NCBI GenBank assembly: GCA_917880885.1 | Contig: OU862928.1 | Location: 39,544,962-39,608,961 of the forward strand | DNA: 64,000 nt | Source: Limnephilus marmoratus | Taxonomy: Eukaryota > Arthropoda > Insecta > Trichoptera > Limnephilidae | Direction: 5' to 3' | Shown here: positions 21,048 through 31,340 of the stretch, piece by piece | Position numbering within the stretch: position 1 is the first letter of the stretch | Layout: the number at the start of each line of letters is the position of its first letter | Notes under the pieces: model-generated | What the model was told of the DNA's origin: nothing | The model's database searches: none | Seen by the model: the letters and a program-made list of their open reading frames with translations, nothing else | Program-made: the position numbers and the translations under genes

Positions 21048-21200
21048 GACACCTTGGCTCAGTTGGTAGAGCACTTGCCATGTAAGCAAAGGGTCCTGGG
21101 TTCGAGTCCCAGAGGTTCCAATATCTTTTTCTGATTTTTCTGCCTCCAGATTTTCGATTGAGTTTTGCTAATATTGTCTACATTTAATTAAATGTAGTAC
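21048..21200 (+). repeat. SINE E with tRNA-Thr-like head
   Basis: 21048-21120 folds as a tRNA: D arm GGCTCAGTTGGTAGAGC, anticodon TGT, T arm CTGGGTTCGAGTCCCAG. The acceptor stem is damaged (GACACCT against AGGTTCC), and the base before the anticodon is A in place of the universal T. It is therefore a SINE promoter and not a working tRNA gene. The body ATATCTTTTTCTGATTTTTC and TTCGATTGAGTTTTGCTAAT is shared with 44520 and 59590 in reverse. Confidence 0.75.
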
Positions 21201-21289
21201 AATAAACTCGGATGTGTTTGGAATTTAAGCGACATTTTCAAAATTGTTACAAATGGTGTCAAGAATTCAGAAAAGCGATTTAGTACCTA

Positions 21290-21405
21290 CCATATTATAG
21301 GGTTAAGGCTCTCAACTAACAAACCGGAGGACGCGGGTTCAAATCTCGGCGTGTGATAATAAAATTTATATTTTGTTTATTTTGTTTATTTTGTTTATTT
21401 GTTTA
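21290..21405 (+). repeat. tRNA-like SINE fragment with TTTG/TTTA run
   Basis: AAGGCTCTCAACTAACAAAC and GACGCGGGTTCAAATCTCGG resemble anticodon and T arms, including a B box. A run of TTTGTTTA units follows. The A-box part is unclear. Confidence 0.45.
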
Positions 21406-21707
21406 TTAGGAACATACACAGTACATAAGTTTACAAGTTATAAGGAATGTTAAATAAAGTAATTACATGCTTTAGTACCTATTACGTAAGTCCGTATAAT
21501 ATCTGGGATAATACGCCTGGGATTTGAACAGTTCTTAAAACTTAACTAATGAATGAAAGAGAAGAATAATATAAAGGAAAATTGTATACAAAGATAAAAG
21601 AGATTTTTTTTTTTTTTTAGAACAAGAATTATATGATTATATGATTAATTTATATTAATTCTTTTTTTTTTCATTCAAAATAACATAAAGCGTATTTGTG
21701 GCTCATT

Positions 21708-21950
21708 TCTGAGTGGATGGTACTCTCAGTATCACTCTGGTGTTAGACCACCATTCAGAATTGAAACGTTGCTTAAAATGACTTTAGCCGCGTTTGTTGA
21801 CCAGATCTGAATAGCCATTTACTTCCCCACCTTCCTCTTACCCATCTATTTCCCCTCCCACTACCTTCAGCTTCACAACATACCCCAATCAAGGATGCCA
21901 TTGTCGAACTGGCTCCAGACGGGAGCAGTTGGAACTCTTGCGTGGTAGTT
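21708..21950 (+). repeat. SINE F 3' part, sense orientation
   Basis: It runs from ATGGTACTCTCAGTATCACT through CCACTACCTTCAGCTTCAC and CTGGCTCCAGACGGGAGCAG to a short A run. The tRNA head is missing. Confidence 0.72.
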
Positions 21951-22121
21951 AAAAAAATTTATAATATAATATTTTATCAGAAAATAATTTTTCTTGTAAT
22001 CAGACTATCCCGTGATTTTACATGTGTCTGCGCTTGTGTGTGAAGTTAGTTTTTGGAAATTTATTTTGTAACGAATCACGTAGGTATAATTTTGATAATT
22101 TTTTTCAATTCAAGGGTGCTT

Positions 22122-22262
22122 TTTTGTATGAATACCTCACAAGAGTCCCAGCTGCTCCCGTCTGGAGTCAGTGAGTCTATTGCATCCTCAATTGGGTTAA
22201 GTTGTGAGGCTGAAGGTAGTAAGGAAGGGAAGAAGATGGGGAAGAGGAAGGTAAGGAAGTAC
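22122..22262 (-). repeat. SINE F 3' fragment
   Basis: TGAATACCTCACAAGAGTCC, TGCTCCCGTCTGGAGTCAG and TTGTGAGGCTGAAGGTAGT are present in reverse. The copy is 5' truncated. Confidence 0.7.
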
Positions 22263-22329
22263 TACCGTGATAACGGGCTTTTATATCCAATGCTCTCTCT
22301 CTCTCTCAGCAGCTCTGACATCACACAAC

Positions 22330-22380
22330 GTTAGCTTAGGTTAGGTGATGCAGAAGATAAAGTTAGGTTAGGTTAGGTGA
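22330..22380 (+). repeat. Short TTAGG-type runs
   Basis: GTTAGGTTAGGTTAGGTGA and neighbours are two to three units of the insect telomeric repeat TTAGG. Similar pieces occur at 23155-23200 and, reversed, at 23633-23652. They are too short to indicate a telomere. Confidence 0.55.
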
Positions 22381-22469
22381 TTCCATAAAATAAGACTCCA
22401 TTAATGAAGGACTTAATGCCGTTGGCGCTAATAAAAAAACTGTTATAAGAAGCGAAGCTAGCAGTCCAC

Positions 22470-22750
22470 AATGGAGTCCTGGTACATACCCTAATGTATG
22501 GCAGTGAGGTATGGAACTGGCAGAGGAAGGATGAAAGTAGACTGATTGCTATAGACATGACACGATCAAGTGAATCAGATACTTGAGTCGGACCATGTCA
22601 AGAGTCAGAATAAAAGAAGAGTGTGTATGAGACCATGTATGAATGTGAATGAGTCAAAGAATGTGTGCCAAGACCGAGTTGTTTGGCGGTCCGTCCTCTC
22701 TGCCTACCCTTGCGGGGAAACGGTGTGATGGTTAGTTAGTTAGTTAGGTG
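22470..22750 (+). pseudogene. RTE-type LINE 3' end
   Basis: Broken frames give AVHNGVLVHTLMYGSEVWNW and QRKDESRLIAIDM, which matches the C-terminal RT region of RTE elements (VLLYGSE.W). It ends with CTCTCTGCCTACCCTTGCGG and a GTTA repeat tail near 22735. It is 5' truncated. Confidence 0.65.
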
Positions 22751-22879
22751 ATTCAGTAGATAAAGTGAGATTAATTTTAATTTTTATTTTAAATATATAA
22801 ACGGCTATACTGCCTTTTATAAATAAACATATAATAGAGTACAAAAGTAAAGAAAAATAATATCATTACATAATAGTAG

Positions 22880-23140
22880 TTTTAAACTTAAAATAACATA
22901 TATTTTATGTATCACAACAAAAAATAACAAAAAAGAACAGTGAGAAATATCACCATTTCATTTCAACATGTCCATATTGCGTATATAAAGTTACATTATG
23001 GAAAAAATAAAAAACTTAAAAACTGAAACTTAAAAATAACATACAATTATTTTGTGAATCACAACAAACAATAACAAAAAAGAACAATGAGAAATATCAT
23101 CATTTCATTTTAACATGTCCATATTGCGTATATAAAGTTA
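22880..23140 (+). repeat. Tandem duplication, period about 137 bp
   Basis: AACATGTCCATATTGCGTAT occurs at about 22975 and 23112, with CACAACAAAYAATAACAAAA upstream in each. Two diverged units are seen, both noncoding. Confidence 0.65.
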
Positions 23141-23441
23141 CATTATTAGTTAGATTAGGTTAGGTAAAGATGCTATAGGTAAAGTTAGGTTAGGTTAGAT
23201 ATAACAATATTTGGCAAGGCTAATACTTCAAATCTCTTCACTTCATTTGATATTCAAAACACTTCGTTTCATATCGATCCTTGAAGCACTGTACACTGTT
23301 TACTATACATCCATAAAACCTCTACAGCAGTGGTACGCAACCCCGGGATCGTGGCCCCGAAATGGCGTCGTGAAAAATAATAATGGGGTCGCCGAGAAAA
23401 CTTTTCTGTTTTGACTAACATAAAAATGATATATTTGTGTT

Positions 23442-24370
23442 ATTTTACATTAGTTCCAAACAGGAGGCCATGAGAAAAAATCACTCAGGGCCTTTATAAT
23501 CTCTGGTTCCATGACAGTTCATCCTGCGACAATTCATCCGGCCGACAGTTCATCCTGCCGACAGTTCATCCTGCCGACAGTTCATCCCGCCGACAATTCA
23601 TCCGGCGACAATTCATCCTGACAATTCAATCTAACCTAACCTAACCTAACCCATAAGTATAAGTATGTCGTATTTTGTTATTCACGCATGCTTCTTCGGA
23701 GAGTCGAAATTATTGTTAGTAAAAATATTTTTACAGCGGATTTCCACTCAAGATGCCTTCAGATATAAGTATATCGATTTTGGTTGTACGGCCGTATATC
23801 CTCTTTGCATACTTACTTAATAAAAATCTTCTAAATGATCAGGCAGGATGAATTGTCGCCGGATGAATTGTCGGCGGGATGAACTGTCGGCAGGATGAAC
23901 TGTCGGCAGGATGAACTGTCGGCAGGATGAACTGTCGGCCGGATGAACTGTCGCAGGATGAACTGTCGCCGGATGAATTGTCGCAGGACGAATTGTCGGG
24001 TCACCATAATCTCTACGGTTGAGGATGCTGCGTGTTTAAAAAAAAGAAAGGAGAGGAAGATCTGAGATGGAAAAAGGTACGAGGGGTTTGTAGGAATCTT
24101 GGAATCAGTATCTCTAAAAGTGACGGACGTATGAATCCATCTCTCCCACTACGGAGCAAGGCGATTGGTCAAGATAGTCCTGCTGGTCAAAAGGTCTCCC
24201 TCAATCAGTAGATGGGCAGGCGCGTACGCCACCTAGATGGTCCTCAACCCATGAACCCGGGAACTTCTGCCAAGTCAAAAAAACGTAGCAAACCCCTCGG
24301 GGTGACCTATGACACAGGCGTAGATTATTCAATAAATGATTACCGGAATGGCCATACTCATACAATTGAG
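23442..24370 (-). repeat. Family A copy split by a fold-back transposon
   Basis: The tail piece 23442-23504 (ACATTAGTTCCAAACAGGAGG) continues at 24006 (GAGGATGCTGCGTG) and runs to the head near 24368. The copy is poorly preserved, with GTGACGGACGTATGAATCCA retained. The split carries a 9 bp duplication, ATAATCTCT, so the fold-back came later. Confidence 0.78.
23505..24005. mobile_element. Fold-back transposon with tandem-repeat arms
   Basis: The 501 bp insertion has ATAATCTCT at 23496 and 24006. Its ends GGTTCCATGACAGTTC and, reversed, GGTGACCCGACAATTC are inverted. Each arm repeats a ~17-18 bp unit (GACAGTTCATCCTGCC): five to seven units on the left, seven to eight on the right. The core is A+T-rich with four TTAGG units in reverse. 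Nine-base duplications and repetitive arms fit MULE-related FB elements. Confidence 0.8.
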
Positions 24371-24478
24371 CGCAGAAATAGAAGGATATATGCTTGCCAT
24401 TTAAGATAGAGTCATTAATATTAAAAATTATAGGAAGCATATAATCAAAGATATAAATCAAATTGATGATTTATGTAG

Positions 24479-24693
24479 AAAATTTTATGGTTATTTCCTT
24501 TTGGGGTATTATGCCGTGTTGCGCTACCTCCTCCTTTAGCCAACGTTTCGGACAGCGTTACAGTGTCCATCATCAGGGCAGATGACACATCTGCCCTGAT
24601 GATGGACACTGTAACGCTGTCCGAAACGTTGGCTAAAGGAGGAGGTAGCGCAACACGGCATAATACCCCAAAAGGAAATAACCATAAAATTTT
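24479..24693. repeat. Family P perfect palindrome
   Basis: Two 105 bp arms (24479-24583 and 24589-24693) are exact complements around GACAC. Each arm is a P terminal repeat. In the right arm CTGATGA (24596), GGACA/TGTCC (24604, 24618) and GAAA (24623) form a hammerhead-like core, and the left arm carries it on the opposite strand. Confidence 0.85.
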
Positions 24694-24744
24694 TGGCCGT
24701 GAAAACCTAAAATCATATCTATGTAGAAAATGTTTGGTTTTTCT

Positions 24745-24794
24745 GGAAACTATAGAACATATTAAATCGGGATTTAATATGTTCTATAGTTTCC
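24745..24794. repeat. Perfect 24 bp palindrome
   Basis: GGAAACTATAGAACATATTA continues to 24768 and is exactly mirrored at 24771-24794 with GG between. It adjoins the RTE insertion, whose target duplication overlaps the right arm. Confidence 0.8.
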
Positions 24795-24799
24795 ATTCA

Positions 24800-25213
24800 T
24801 GGAAAGAAGTATGTTAGGGAAAAGACTGTCCGATAGAATAAAAATCGAAACTATTAAAAAACAAACAAGAACGAAAGATGTCACAAAAACAATAAAAAAA
24901 GGTAAAGTGGAAGTGGTCAGGCCATACAATCAGAGGAAGTGAAAAATGGTCAAAATTAGTCATGAATTGGTTCAAAAGTGACAATAAGAGAAAACGAGGT
25001 AGACCACTTAGACGGTGGGTTGACGACATCAAAGCCATAGCAGGTGTTACGTGGACAAGAGTAGCTAATGATAGAGAGAAATGGCGATAGTTGGCGGAGG
25101 TCTTTGTCAACTAGTGACATACAGACAGGGAGTCGATGCATGATAAGTGTTATAAATGTTATAAATAATGCAATGTAATTTACTGTCTGAATAAAGGCTG
25201 TTATTATTATTAT
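24800..25213 (+). pseudogene. 5'-truncated RTE retrotransposon
   Basis: TATAGTTTCCATTCA (15 bp) at 24785 and 25214 is the target duplication. After one frameshift the translation gives WKWSGHTIRGSEKWSKLVM, NWFKSDNKRKRGRPLRRW and VDDIKAIAGVTWTRVANDRE, the RTE RT C-terminus (GRP.RRW.DDI). The tail is a TTA repeat. Only the last ~100 residues were inserted. Confidence 0.85.
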
Positions 25214-25352
25214 TATAGTTTCCATTCAGGCACAATCAGGTTTTAAAAATTTTATTCACCAAAGTTTGGTAATTCTATTACATTCTAGGCTGGCATTTTT
25301 CTTTGCATTTGGGGTTGCGGCTTTAAAAAGGTTGTGAATCGCTGTTCTACAG

Positions 25353-26095
25353 GCACGCGAAGCCTCTCATTGTGTGTGTATTGATAATTCCACGAGTGTG
25401 TATTGTGTGTCTAGTTTGCCAAGCTTCCTGTAGTTCTCTGCGAGTTCTCACGTCTGACGTGCGCTGTCTGCTATTCTGTCATCTGTCCTCCGTTGCGCAT
25501 TCGTCATCTGCCGCACATAAGAACGGCCAAATTAAATTACCGCGCTAAAAATAGGTAAAAGTATTGTCTTCCAATTAATCACACATACCTTTAAAATGTT
25601 CTCTATAAATCAGTTCAAAATTAACGGCAAGAATTTATTAGGAAAATGCAACCCAATTAATTGCACACGTGACCAAAGTTGAGTTAATTGCACCGGAATC
25701 GTTGGTTTTAGTACGATCGTCCTATTTTCCTTATTTTAAAATCAGAACATTTTCAAAATGAATTTGGAAGCGTCAGATATGTACTTTAATCTGCAAATAT
25801 TGTTAGCATAACAGCTGTACGCAATATAGATATAATATATGTTTTATGAAATACTGTTTTTGTTAAATAAGTATAACGACTTGTTTACTTTACTACTATA
25901 TTTCCACTACTATATTTACTAAATTACTTTTACTAATCAAGCCCATTTTTTAGGTAGTCTTGGCGACCCCGCTCTAAAGGAAATGAGGAATAAGGTCCAG
26001 CATTCCAAATTATAAAATATTTTTGTCAATTCAACACCTTTTGAAAAGCCATTAAAAGCAATGAAAAAAATAATTTTAAAAAAGCCGTTAATCCT
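25353..26095. other. Interval without recognised features
   Basis: It has a GT-rich patch near 25360-25480 and ordinary A+T-rich sequence after that. No gene or repeat family is recognised. Confidence 0.3.
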
Positions 26096-26260
26096 GAGAA
26101 CGTACCCATACTACGTGACCTCTTCGGGGGGGGGGGGGGTCTTCAAAATGTCAAGCTTGGTACAAATGAGCGGCGGTTTGCTTAGGATTTTGGTCACCGG
26201 GGGGGGGGGGGGGGTTAAAAATTGCAAAAAATTGGTCACGTAGTATGGGTACGTTCCCTA
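26096..26260. repeat. MITE family L, copy 2
   Basis: The ends AACGTACCCATACTACGTGAC and its complement enclose two G runs (about 26125 and 26200) and a short core. The copy is about 130 bp shorter than the one at 15391. The 60-residue frame across it is meaningless. Confidence 0.75.
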
Positions 26261-26329
26261 ACCTAACGTAACCTATTTAACCAATTTTTAAATGTTTTTT
26301 ATCATCACTCATGGCCTTTCTGAGATGGT

Positions 26330-26690
26330 TCTGAGTTGGTTTAATTTTGGTTGGTTATGATATCTATACATTTGTTGAGCCGAAACGGTAATTATACAAA
26401 ATTCATTTGTTAGAAAAAAATCGCAAGATATGCTCTGAAAATCTTTAAAAACACACTTTGTTCTGTTATTTAACATGTTATAGGTATGCGAAAATCCGCA
26501 GTGTATCTTCAAATTATACTTTAGATATTTACCGAGAGATTTTCTATTTTAAACGAGTCGTGTTTTATGACATATTTTCACTTAATTATACCTAGTAGTT
26601 TATTTTTAAATATTAGCGCTCTCCCTCTGATAATCGTATTTACATTTTTTATTTGCAAACCATCTTCTTCTTCTTTTTGAATGCTGCGGA
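26330..26690. repeat. Degenerate family I copy
   Basis: AGAAAAAAATCGCAAGATATG and TTTAAACGAGTCGTGTTTTA and GCGCTCTCCCTCTGATAATC follow the order of the copies at 39434 and 51452. Its ends are lost. Confidence 0.55.
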
Positions 26691-27355
26691 TCCACGATTA
26701 CTAAAGTGTTAAGAAATGAACAATTTATCGACACTTTACAGTTTGATCATAAATGTATGTCATATGCAGTTACCGCAGAAATAATTTAATATGAAACAAT
26801 ATATTTTAAACTAGAAAGCTACCAGCAATTGATCCCAACTAACCATAATTAAGTATTTTTCCGAAAGATTTTCTTATGCAGTCTCCTCACAAGCATTTCT
26901 AATCAGAACTAACAAGAATTATAAAGTATTTTGACCGTGTAAATTGATAATTTGACCTTCTGTGCGCCGACTTGAACTTACTGTTTACTGTGAGTTTAAC
27001 TGTTGTCGTGCCAGCGAGCATTACGTACATACATTATTTTATAATACTATATCTAATACATCATGTGCCATGTACTGCGCGAGTCTCGGCGTGAGATGAT
27101 TACTGACATCTTGATTAAAATGTGATACGCGATGGAACGCTTATAGTAAACGTGGAGTTACCGGTTACTAGTAACTAACTGAATTCAACCGAGAGTTAAC
27201 ATTCTACTCTATGGAAAATTATTGTATGCAGATCAAATGATGACAATGTTATTTAACTTCTGTTAAATTTTGGAATATGTACTATTATTTTAGGACTTTT
27301 AAAAATAATTTAGACACAGGAGAACCTGAGGTAAATGATCTTCCTCGACGTCAAC
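26691..27355. other. Interval without recognised features
   Basis: No coding or repeat signature is seen. A GC-richer patch near 26950-27110 is unassigned. Confidence 0.3.
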
Positions 27356-27989
27356 TTTGGGAATAATCGTCTTTAATCACATAAAATTTTAATAAAAATC
27401 TGGATTTTTTCTCAAAACTAAATTTTTAGATTTTTATAAATTCAATAACATAAAATATTTTTTTACGTTTTTTATTAATCTGCATATATAAACATCTCAT
27501 GTCACGGTGTTTGTGGTCGCACTCCTCCGAAACGGCTTTACCGATTTTTATGAAATTTTTTATGTATATTTGGTAGGTATGAGAATACCGCACAAGAATC
27601 TCAACTGCTCCCGTCTGGAGCCAGTGAGACTATGGCATCCCCAATTGGGGTATGTTGTGAGGCTGAAGGTAGTGGGGAGGGGAAGGAGGTGGGGAAGAGG
27701 AAGGTTGGGAAGTACCTGGCTATTCAGATATATAGAGCAGTTGAGATTCTTGTGCGGTATTCTCATACCTACCAAATATACATAAAAAATTTCATAAAAA
27801 TCGGTAAAGCCGTTTCGGAGGAGTGCGACCACAAACACCGTGACATGAGATGTTTATATATGCAGATTAATAAAAAACGTAAAAAAATATTTTATGTTAT
27901 TGAATTTAAAAAAATCTAAAAATTTAGTTTTGAGAAAAAATCCAGATTTTTATTAAAATTTTATGTGATTAAAGACGATTATTCCCAAA
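27356..27989. repeat. Near-perfect 255 bp inverted duplication
   Basis: The arms 27356-27610 and 27735-27989 are complementary, with one mismatch that I can find, around a 124 bp spacer of SINE F sequence. The unit joins Helitron-like sequence (CACGGTGTTTGTGGTCGC, CTCCTCCGAAACGGCT) to the SINE F tail end. The right arm sits inside SINE F between GGCTATTCAGATA and GGTCACAC. Both arms translate to the same N-terminus in opposite directions. Confidence 0.9.
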
Positions 27990-28252
27990 TATATATATAT
28001 GGTCACACACGGCTAAAGCCATTCTCAAGCAACGTTTCAATTCTGAATGGTGGTCTTACACCAGGGCGATACTAATAGTATCTTCCACTCTGGAACATGC
28101 CGCAAATATACTATATATTATTTTTAAGTGAATTAATTGTGAAATAACACAAATTAATCAAATAAAATTTATTTGCGCATGCCGGGTTCGAACCCGCGAC
28201 GTCCGGAATGTGAGTCAAGAGTCTTAGCCACTGGACTACGGAGGTCGTCGTT
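27588..28252 (-). repeat. SINE F broken by the inverted duplication
   Basis: The tail half 27588-27728 and the head half 28002-28252 make one element. The tRNA-like head at 28173-28249 has GTAGTCCAGTGGCTAAGACT and CGCGGGTTCGAACCCGG. The interruption is the right arm of the 255 bp duplication. Confidence 0.75.
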
Positions 28253-28259
28253 AGATTTG

Positions 28260-28377
28260 ATTTGTATGCAAATTAACAGATATGAGTTAATTTAGCGTGG
28301 TTATAAAGGTTAGGTAACCATCCAGTAGATGGCGTCGTGTTTCGTTAGCCACAGCAACGTGTTGCCGGGTCTGCTAG
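28260..28377 (+). mobile_element. Helitron 3' end
   Basis: GTTAGCCACAGCAACGTG, GCCGGGTCTGCTAG and then T give the CTAG terminus of the family seen in reverse at 3185 and 56385. The 5' end is not identified. Confidence 0.6.
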
Positions 28378-28439
28378 TAATTTATAACAATGTTTACCAC
28401 CGAAATAAAAAAAAATTCACATGAAACATAAGTGTAACT

Positions 28440-28510
28440 TTTTTTTTATGTGAATACCTCACAACAATCCCAGCTGCTCCCGTCAGGAGCCAGTGAGACT
28501 ACGGCATCCA
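28440..28510 (-). repeat. SINE F tail fragment
   Basis: TTTTTTTATGTGAATACCTC and CAGCTGCTCCCGTCAGGAGC are in reverse. It is interrupted by the RTE fragment. Confidence 0.65.
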
Positions 28511-28905
28511 ACACATCTTAAGTTGTATTAATATGGAACATTTCGAGAAACAACAGAAATAAATGGGATCATATAAGAAACTCGACGATCCGAGATGATC
28601 AAAACATTGAACCACTGCTACTCTTCATAGAAAAATCGCAACTGAGGTGGCTTGGGCATGTACTAAGAATGTCTGATGACCGAATTCCGAGGAAGATACT
28701 GAGTGCGATTCCAGAGGGTAGACGTCCAGTGGGCCGCCCCAGACACAGTTAGGTGAGGCAACTCCATAAACTGTGTGAGGAGAGGATGGGTCTACCATGG
28801 ACAGAGGCCGAACAATCAGCACAAGACAGGGACGTATGGAGGAGCCTTGTCGATACAATGGGTCCCCGACCCGAATAGGACAAGGGGAAGAAGATGATGA
28901 TGACA
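28511..28905 (+). pseudogene. RTE RT C-terminal fragment
   Basis: Frames broken by one stop give EKSQLRWLGHVLRMSDDRIP, RKILSAIPEGRRPVGRPRHS and CEERMGLPWTEAEQSAQDRD then VWRSLVD. L.W.GH..RM.D.R.P and G.RP.GRP are diagnostic of the RTE C-terminus. A GATGATGATGAC tail ends it. It belongs to a different RTE lineage from 24800. Confidence 0.8.
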
Positions 28906-30449
28906 AAAGAAATACTTACAAATATATAAAAAATATATATTATTACTATACAGTTATTATTACTGCAAAGAATCTAACATAAATTAGTAAATCTTGATGA
29001 TTATTATCTTTTTTAATTAGTCTTATGAGAGAATCAATAGTTGATGTTATCACAAGCGCGACAATATTTCGACTGACAAATTGGATATTTTAAAATTGAT
29101 TGTACAATAGTATTTCGAACTGGCCAAGTAGGTAGGAACATAGTCTTCTTCTTTCTTCTTCCAAGTAAGGCTTTTAAGTAAGGATAGGGACAAAGGGAGA
29201 CGTATACATTGAACAGGACCTTGAGAAATAAATAAGTCCCAAAACTGTTTCAATACTGACTATTTCTTATATAAATCCGACAATTATGTTATTACTATGT
29301 TCTTTAAATAAATCATACAATTTTAATATCCCGTGATTTTGCACGGATCTGCGATAGCACATATCCACTGGAGCAATTTTTGCCATAAATTGGCGCCATT
29401 TTAAATGTCTCCGATTGCTTTTCGGGTAAAAACGGCAATTATCTCCTTGATGTGCCAATTTTTTAAAAAATATTTGTAGCTCCCACGTGTGTTATTTTGG
29501 ACTTAAAAGGAGGCTACTAAAATGCTTTATCTATTATGACCACATACTTCGTAGAGTATTTTATAACGATGTTAAGTTAACCGTTAAAATTAAGTCCTTT
29601 TTCCATGGACATGCACATTTCATTATCAAGACCACAGACAATATATAGAAAACTAAAATATTCTATGTTTACTCAAATAAGTACCTCTCATGGCAATTTC
29701 AAAGTAACAACCACGCAGGGTTCGCGCGGTTATAAACTTTACGATTTTTTAATATTTTTTTTATAAATCCTACAAATATGAGATAAACGGTAAAATACAG
29801 GATTATTCATTGGCTATATAGCACAATAAAAATTTTTATATTTCAATGTCAAAATTCGAAGGTATGATTTTTTAAATGTTGGTGAAAAATTTAAAAAATG
29901 ATCATCTAAAAATCTCGAGCAAACGGAGAAAAAAGTTTTAAAATGCGCTGTCGCTCCAGTGGATGGTAAGGTACAGAAGAAGACGGGGACAAAAGCTTAA
30001 CCAAATCAGTGATATTTAAATAAACGCAATAACATTCTAATACCCAATCAAATAAAACGCCAAAAAGGCAAGACATGTTTTTTTTTTATTATTTATTTTA
30101 GGGATCGTTTCGGGTTTCATGCTTGTCCACGCATCGTGGTTTTTTTAGATCGATTTGTGTGCACTGTTCTGAACTTTAAAACCTACCTAATTCCATATAA
30201 GGTCCAGAAAGGTAATAAGCCGGGTATCGCAGTGAAACCGAAAGATTATAATGTATTAATTTTATTGATATTATCAGTGAAATGATTGATTTAATTTACC
30301 GGCTGCGCCAGTGTGGTTTTCTTAGATGATCGGGAGTTTCGATGATAATTGGTTCGTCACATTTCGAGTCATGTTTATTTATATTTATCGTCTTATTTAT
30401 AATGAATATCTAATTGGACTAAAAGTCTGTTCTAAATGGATGCTATGTG
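28906..30449. other. A+T-rich interval
   Basis: It has no confident element. ATCCCGTGATTTTGCACG near 29328 resembles sequence at 22008. Short frames have no recognised domain. Confidence 0.3.
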
Positions 30450-30501
30450 TTTTTTTTTACATTAGTTCCACTTTCCTAAGTGGAACTAATGTAAAAAAAA
30501 A
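30450..30501. repeat. Inverted tail tips
   Basis: TTTACATTAGTTCCACTT and its exact complement lie either side of TCCT. This is the last ~24 bp of the A/LINE-A tail present twice, head to head. Confidence 0.75.
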
Positions 30502-30813
30502 CAATTTGCCCTGAGAAAAAATAATTTCCCGGAGGGCCTATGTCATCTTTGGAAATGCTGTGTGGAGGGTCTTTTTAAGGACATGAAGGAGAGGAGTTTC
30601 TAAGAAGGAAAATGATATTAGGGGTTAGTAGGAATTTGGGAGTCAGTGTGTCTAGGAGTGACGAACGTATGAATCCATCCCTTCAACTGCGGTGCGAGGC
30701 GGTAAGTCGAAAGATTCTGGCTGGAGAGGATAACAGACCTCCCTCAACCAGTCTAACTCGATCCTGCCTACCACGCAGCAGGTGGACAGACGCAACGGCC
30801 GCCAAGACCTAGA
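30502..30813 (-). repeat. Family A copy
   Basis: GGAGGGCCTATGTCATCTTT, GTGACGAACGTATGAATCC and CGGCCGCCAAGACCTAGATG are present. The head is missing. It ends exactly where family M sequence begins. Confidence 0.78.
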
Positions 30814-31188
30814 TGTGTGTTAATTATTTCAACTTTTGAATTCAGAAACCCCTGATATCTCGAAAGTTGCGTGTCTTACAAAGAAAATGAGAACTGCATT
30901 TAATTTTTTTTTCAAAAATGATTATTGGCTCGCTAAAATAAATTGAAAATCGAAAAAAAACCTAAAAAAATTATTTTGAAATTTATTTAATTAACTTTTT
31001 TTCATTAATTTAACATTTTAACGTTAGTTTGTTATTAAAAACTGCTTATAGCTGACAAAAGTGAAGAAAAAGGTCAAGTTTATGTATACAAGAATACTGA
31101 TTTTATCCAGAAAAAGTGTTATTTTACCCTTTTATTTTTTTAACAAACACATCACATATATTTCCAAAAATATTTTTATCTCCTTTTT
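30814..31188. repeat. Family M end fragment
   Basis: GTGTGTTAATTATTTCAACTT, GAAAGTTGCGTGTCTTAC and AATGAGAACTGCATTTAAT are the complement of 32350-32702. It is one half of the TIR element. Confidence 0.65.
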
Positions 31189-31340
31189 TTTACTCCTCAT
31201 GCCTATTTCCTTCCTAGAACTTCCTCTCATTCCTATATTTAAAAACAACCCTTCACACAGTATCTCCCAAGATGACGTATGCCCTGAGGGAAATTATTTT
31301 CATCAAGGCCTCCTGTGTGGAGCTAATGTACAAAAAAAAC
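31189..31340 (+). repeat. A/LINE-A 3' tail, sense
   Basis: CTCATGCCTATTTCCTTCC identifies it as family A. CTTCACACAG and CTGTGTGGAG pair around GCCCTGAGGG...CATCAAGGCC. The frame ends PEGNYFHQGLLCGANVQKK, showing how the LINE-A frame reads through the tail. Confidence 0.75.

Larger units (their letters stand above)
23328..25344. mobile_element. hAT element interrupted by four insertions
   Basis: The ends CAGTGGTACGCAACC and GGTTGTGAATCGCTG are inverted. The 8 bp flanks CTCTACAG (23320) and TTCTACAG (25345) differ at one base, as expected for an old hAT duplication. Recognisable hAT MITE sequence is limited to 23328-23441 and about 25229-25344. Everything between is A, fold-back, P or RTE sequence. 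Confidence 0.72.

Noticed and set aside
21048..21120. Functional tRNA-Thr gene
   Set aside because: The acceptor stem is mismatched, position 33 is not T, and the body behind it is a dispersed SINE.
22330..23652. Interstitial telomere
   Set aside because: Runs of two to four TTAGG units are too short and scattered to be a telomeric block.
27507..27838. Two 92-residue proteins with identical N-termini on opposite strands
   Set aside because: This is produced by the 255 bp inverted duplication, not by a gene pair.
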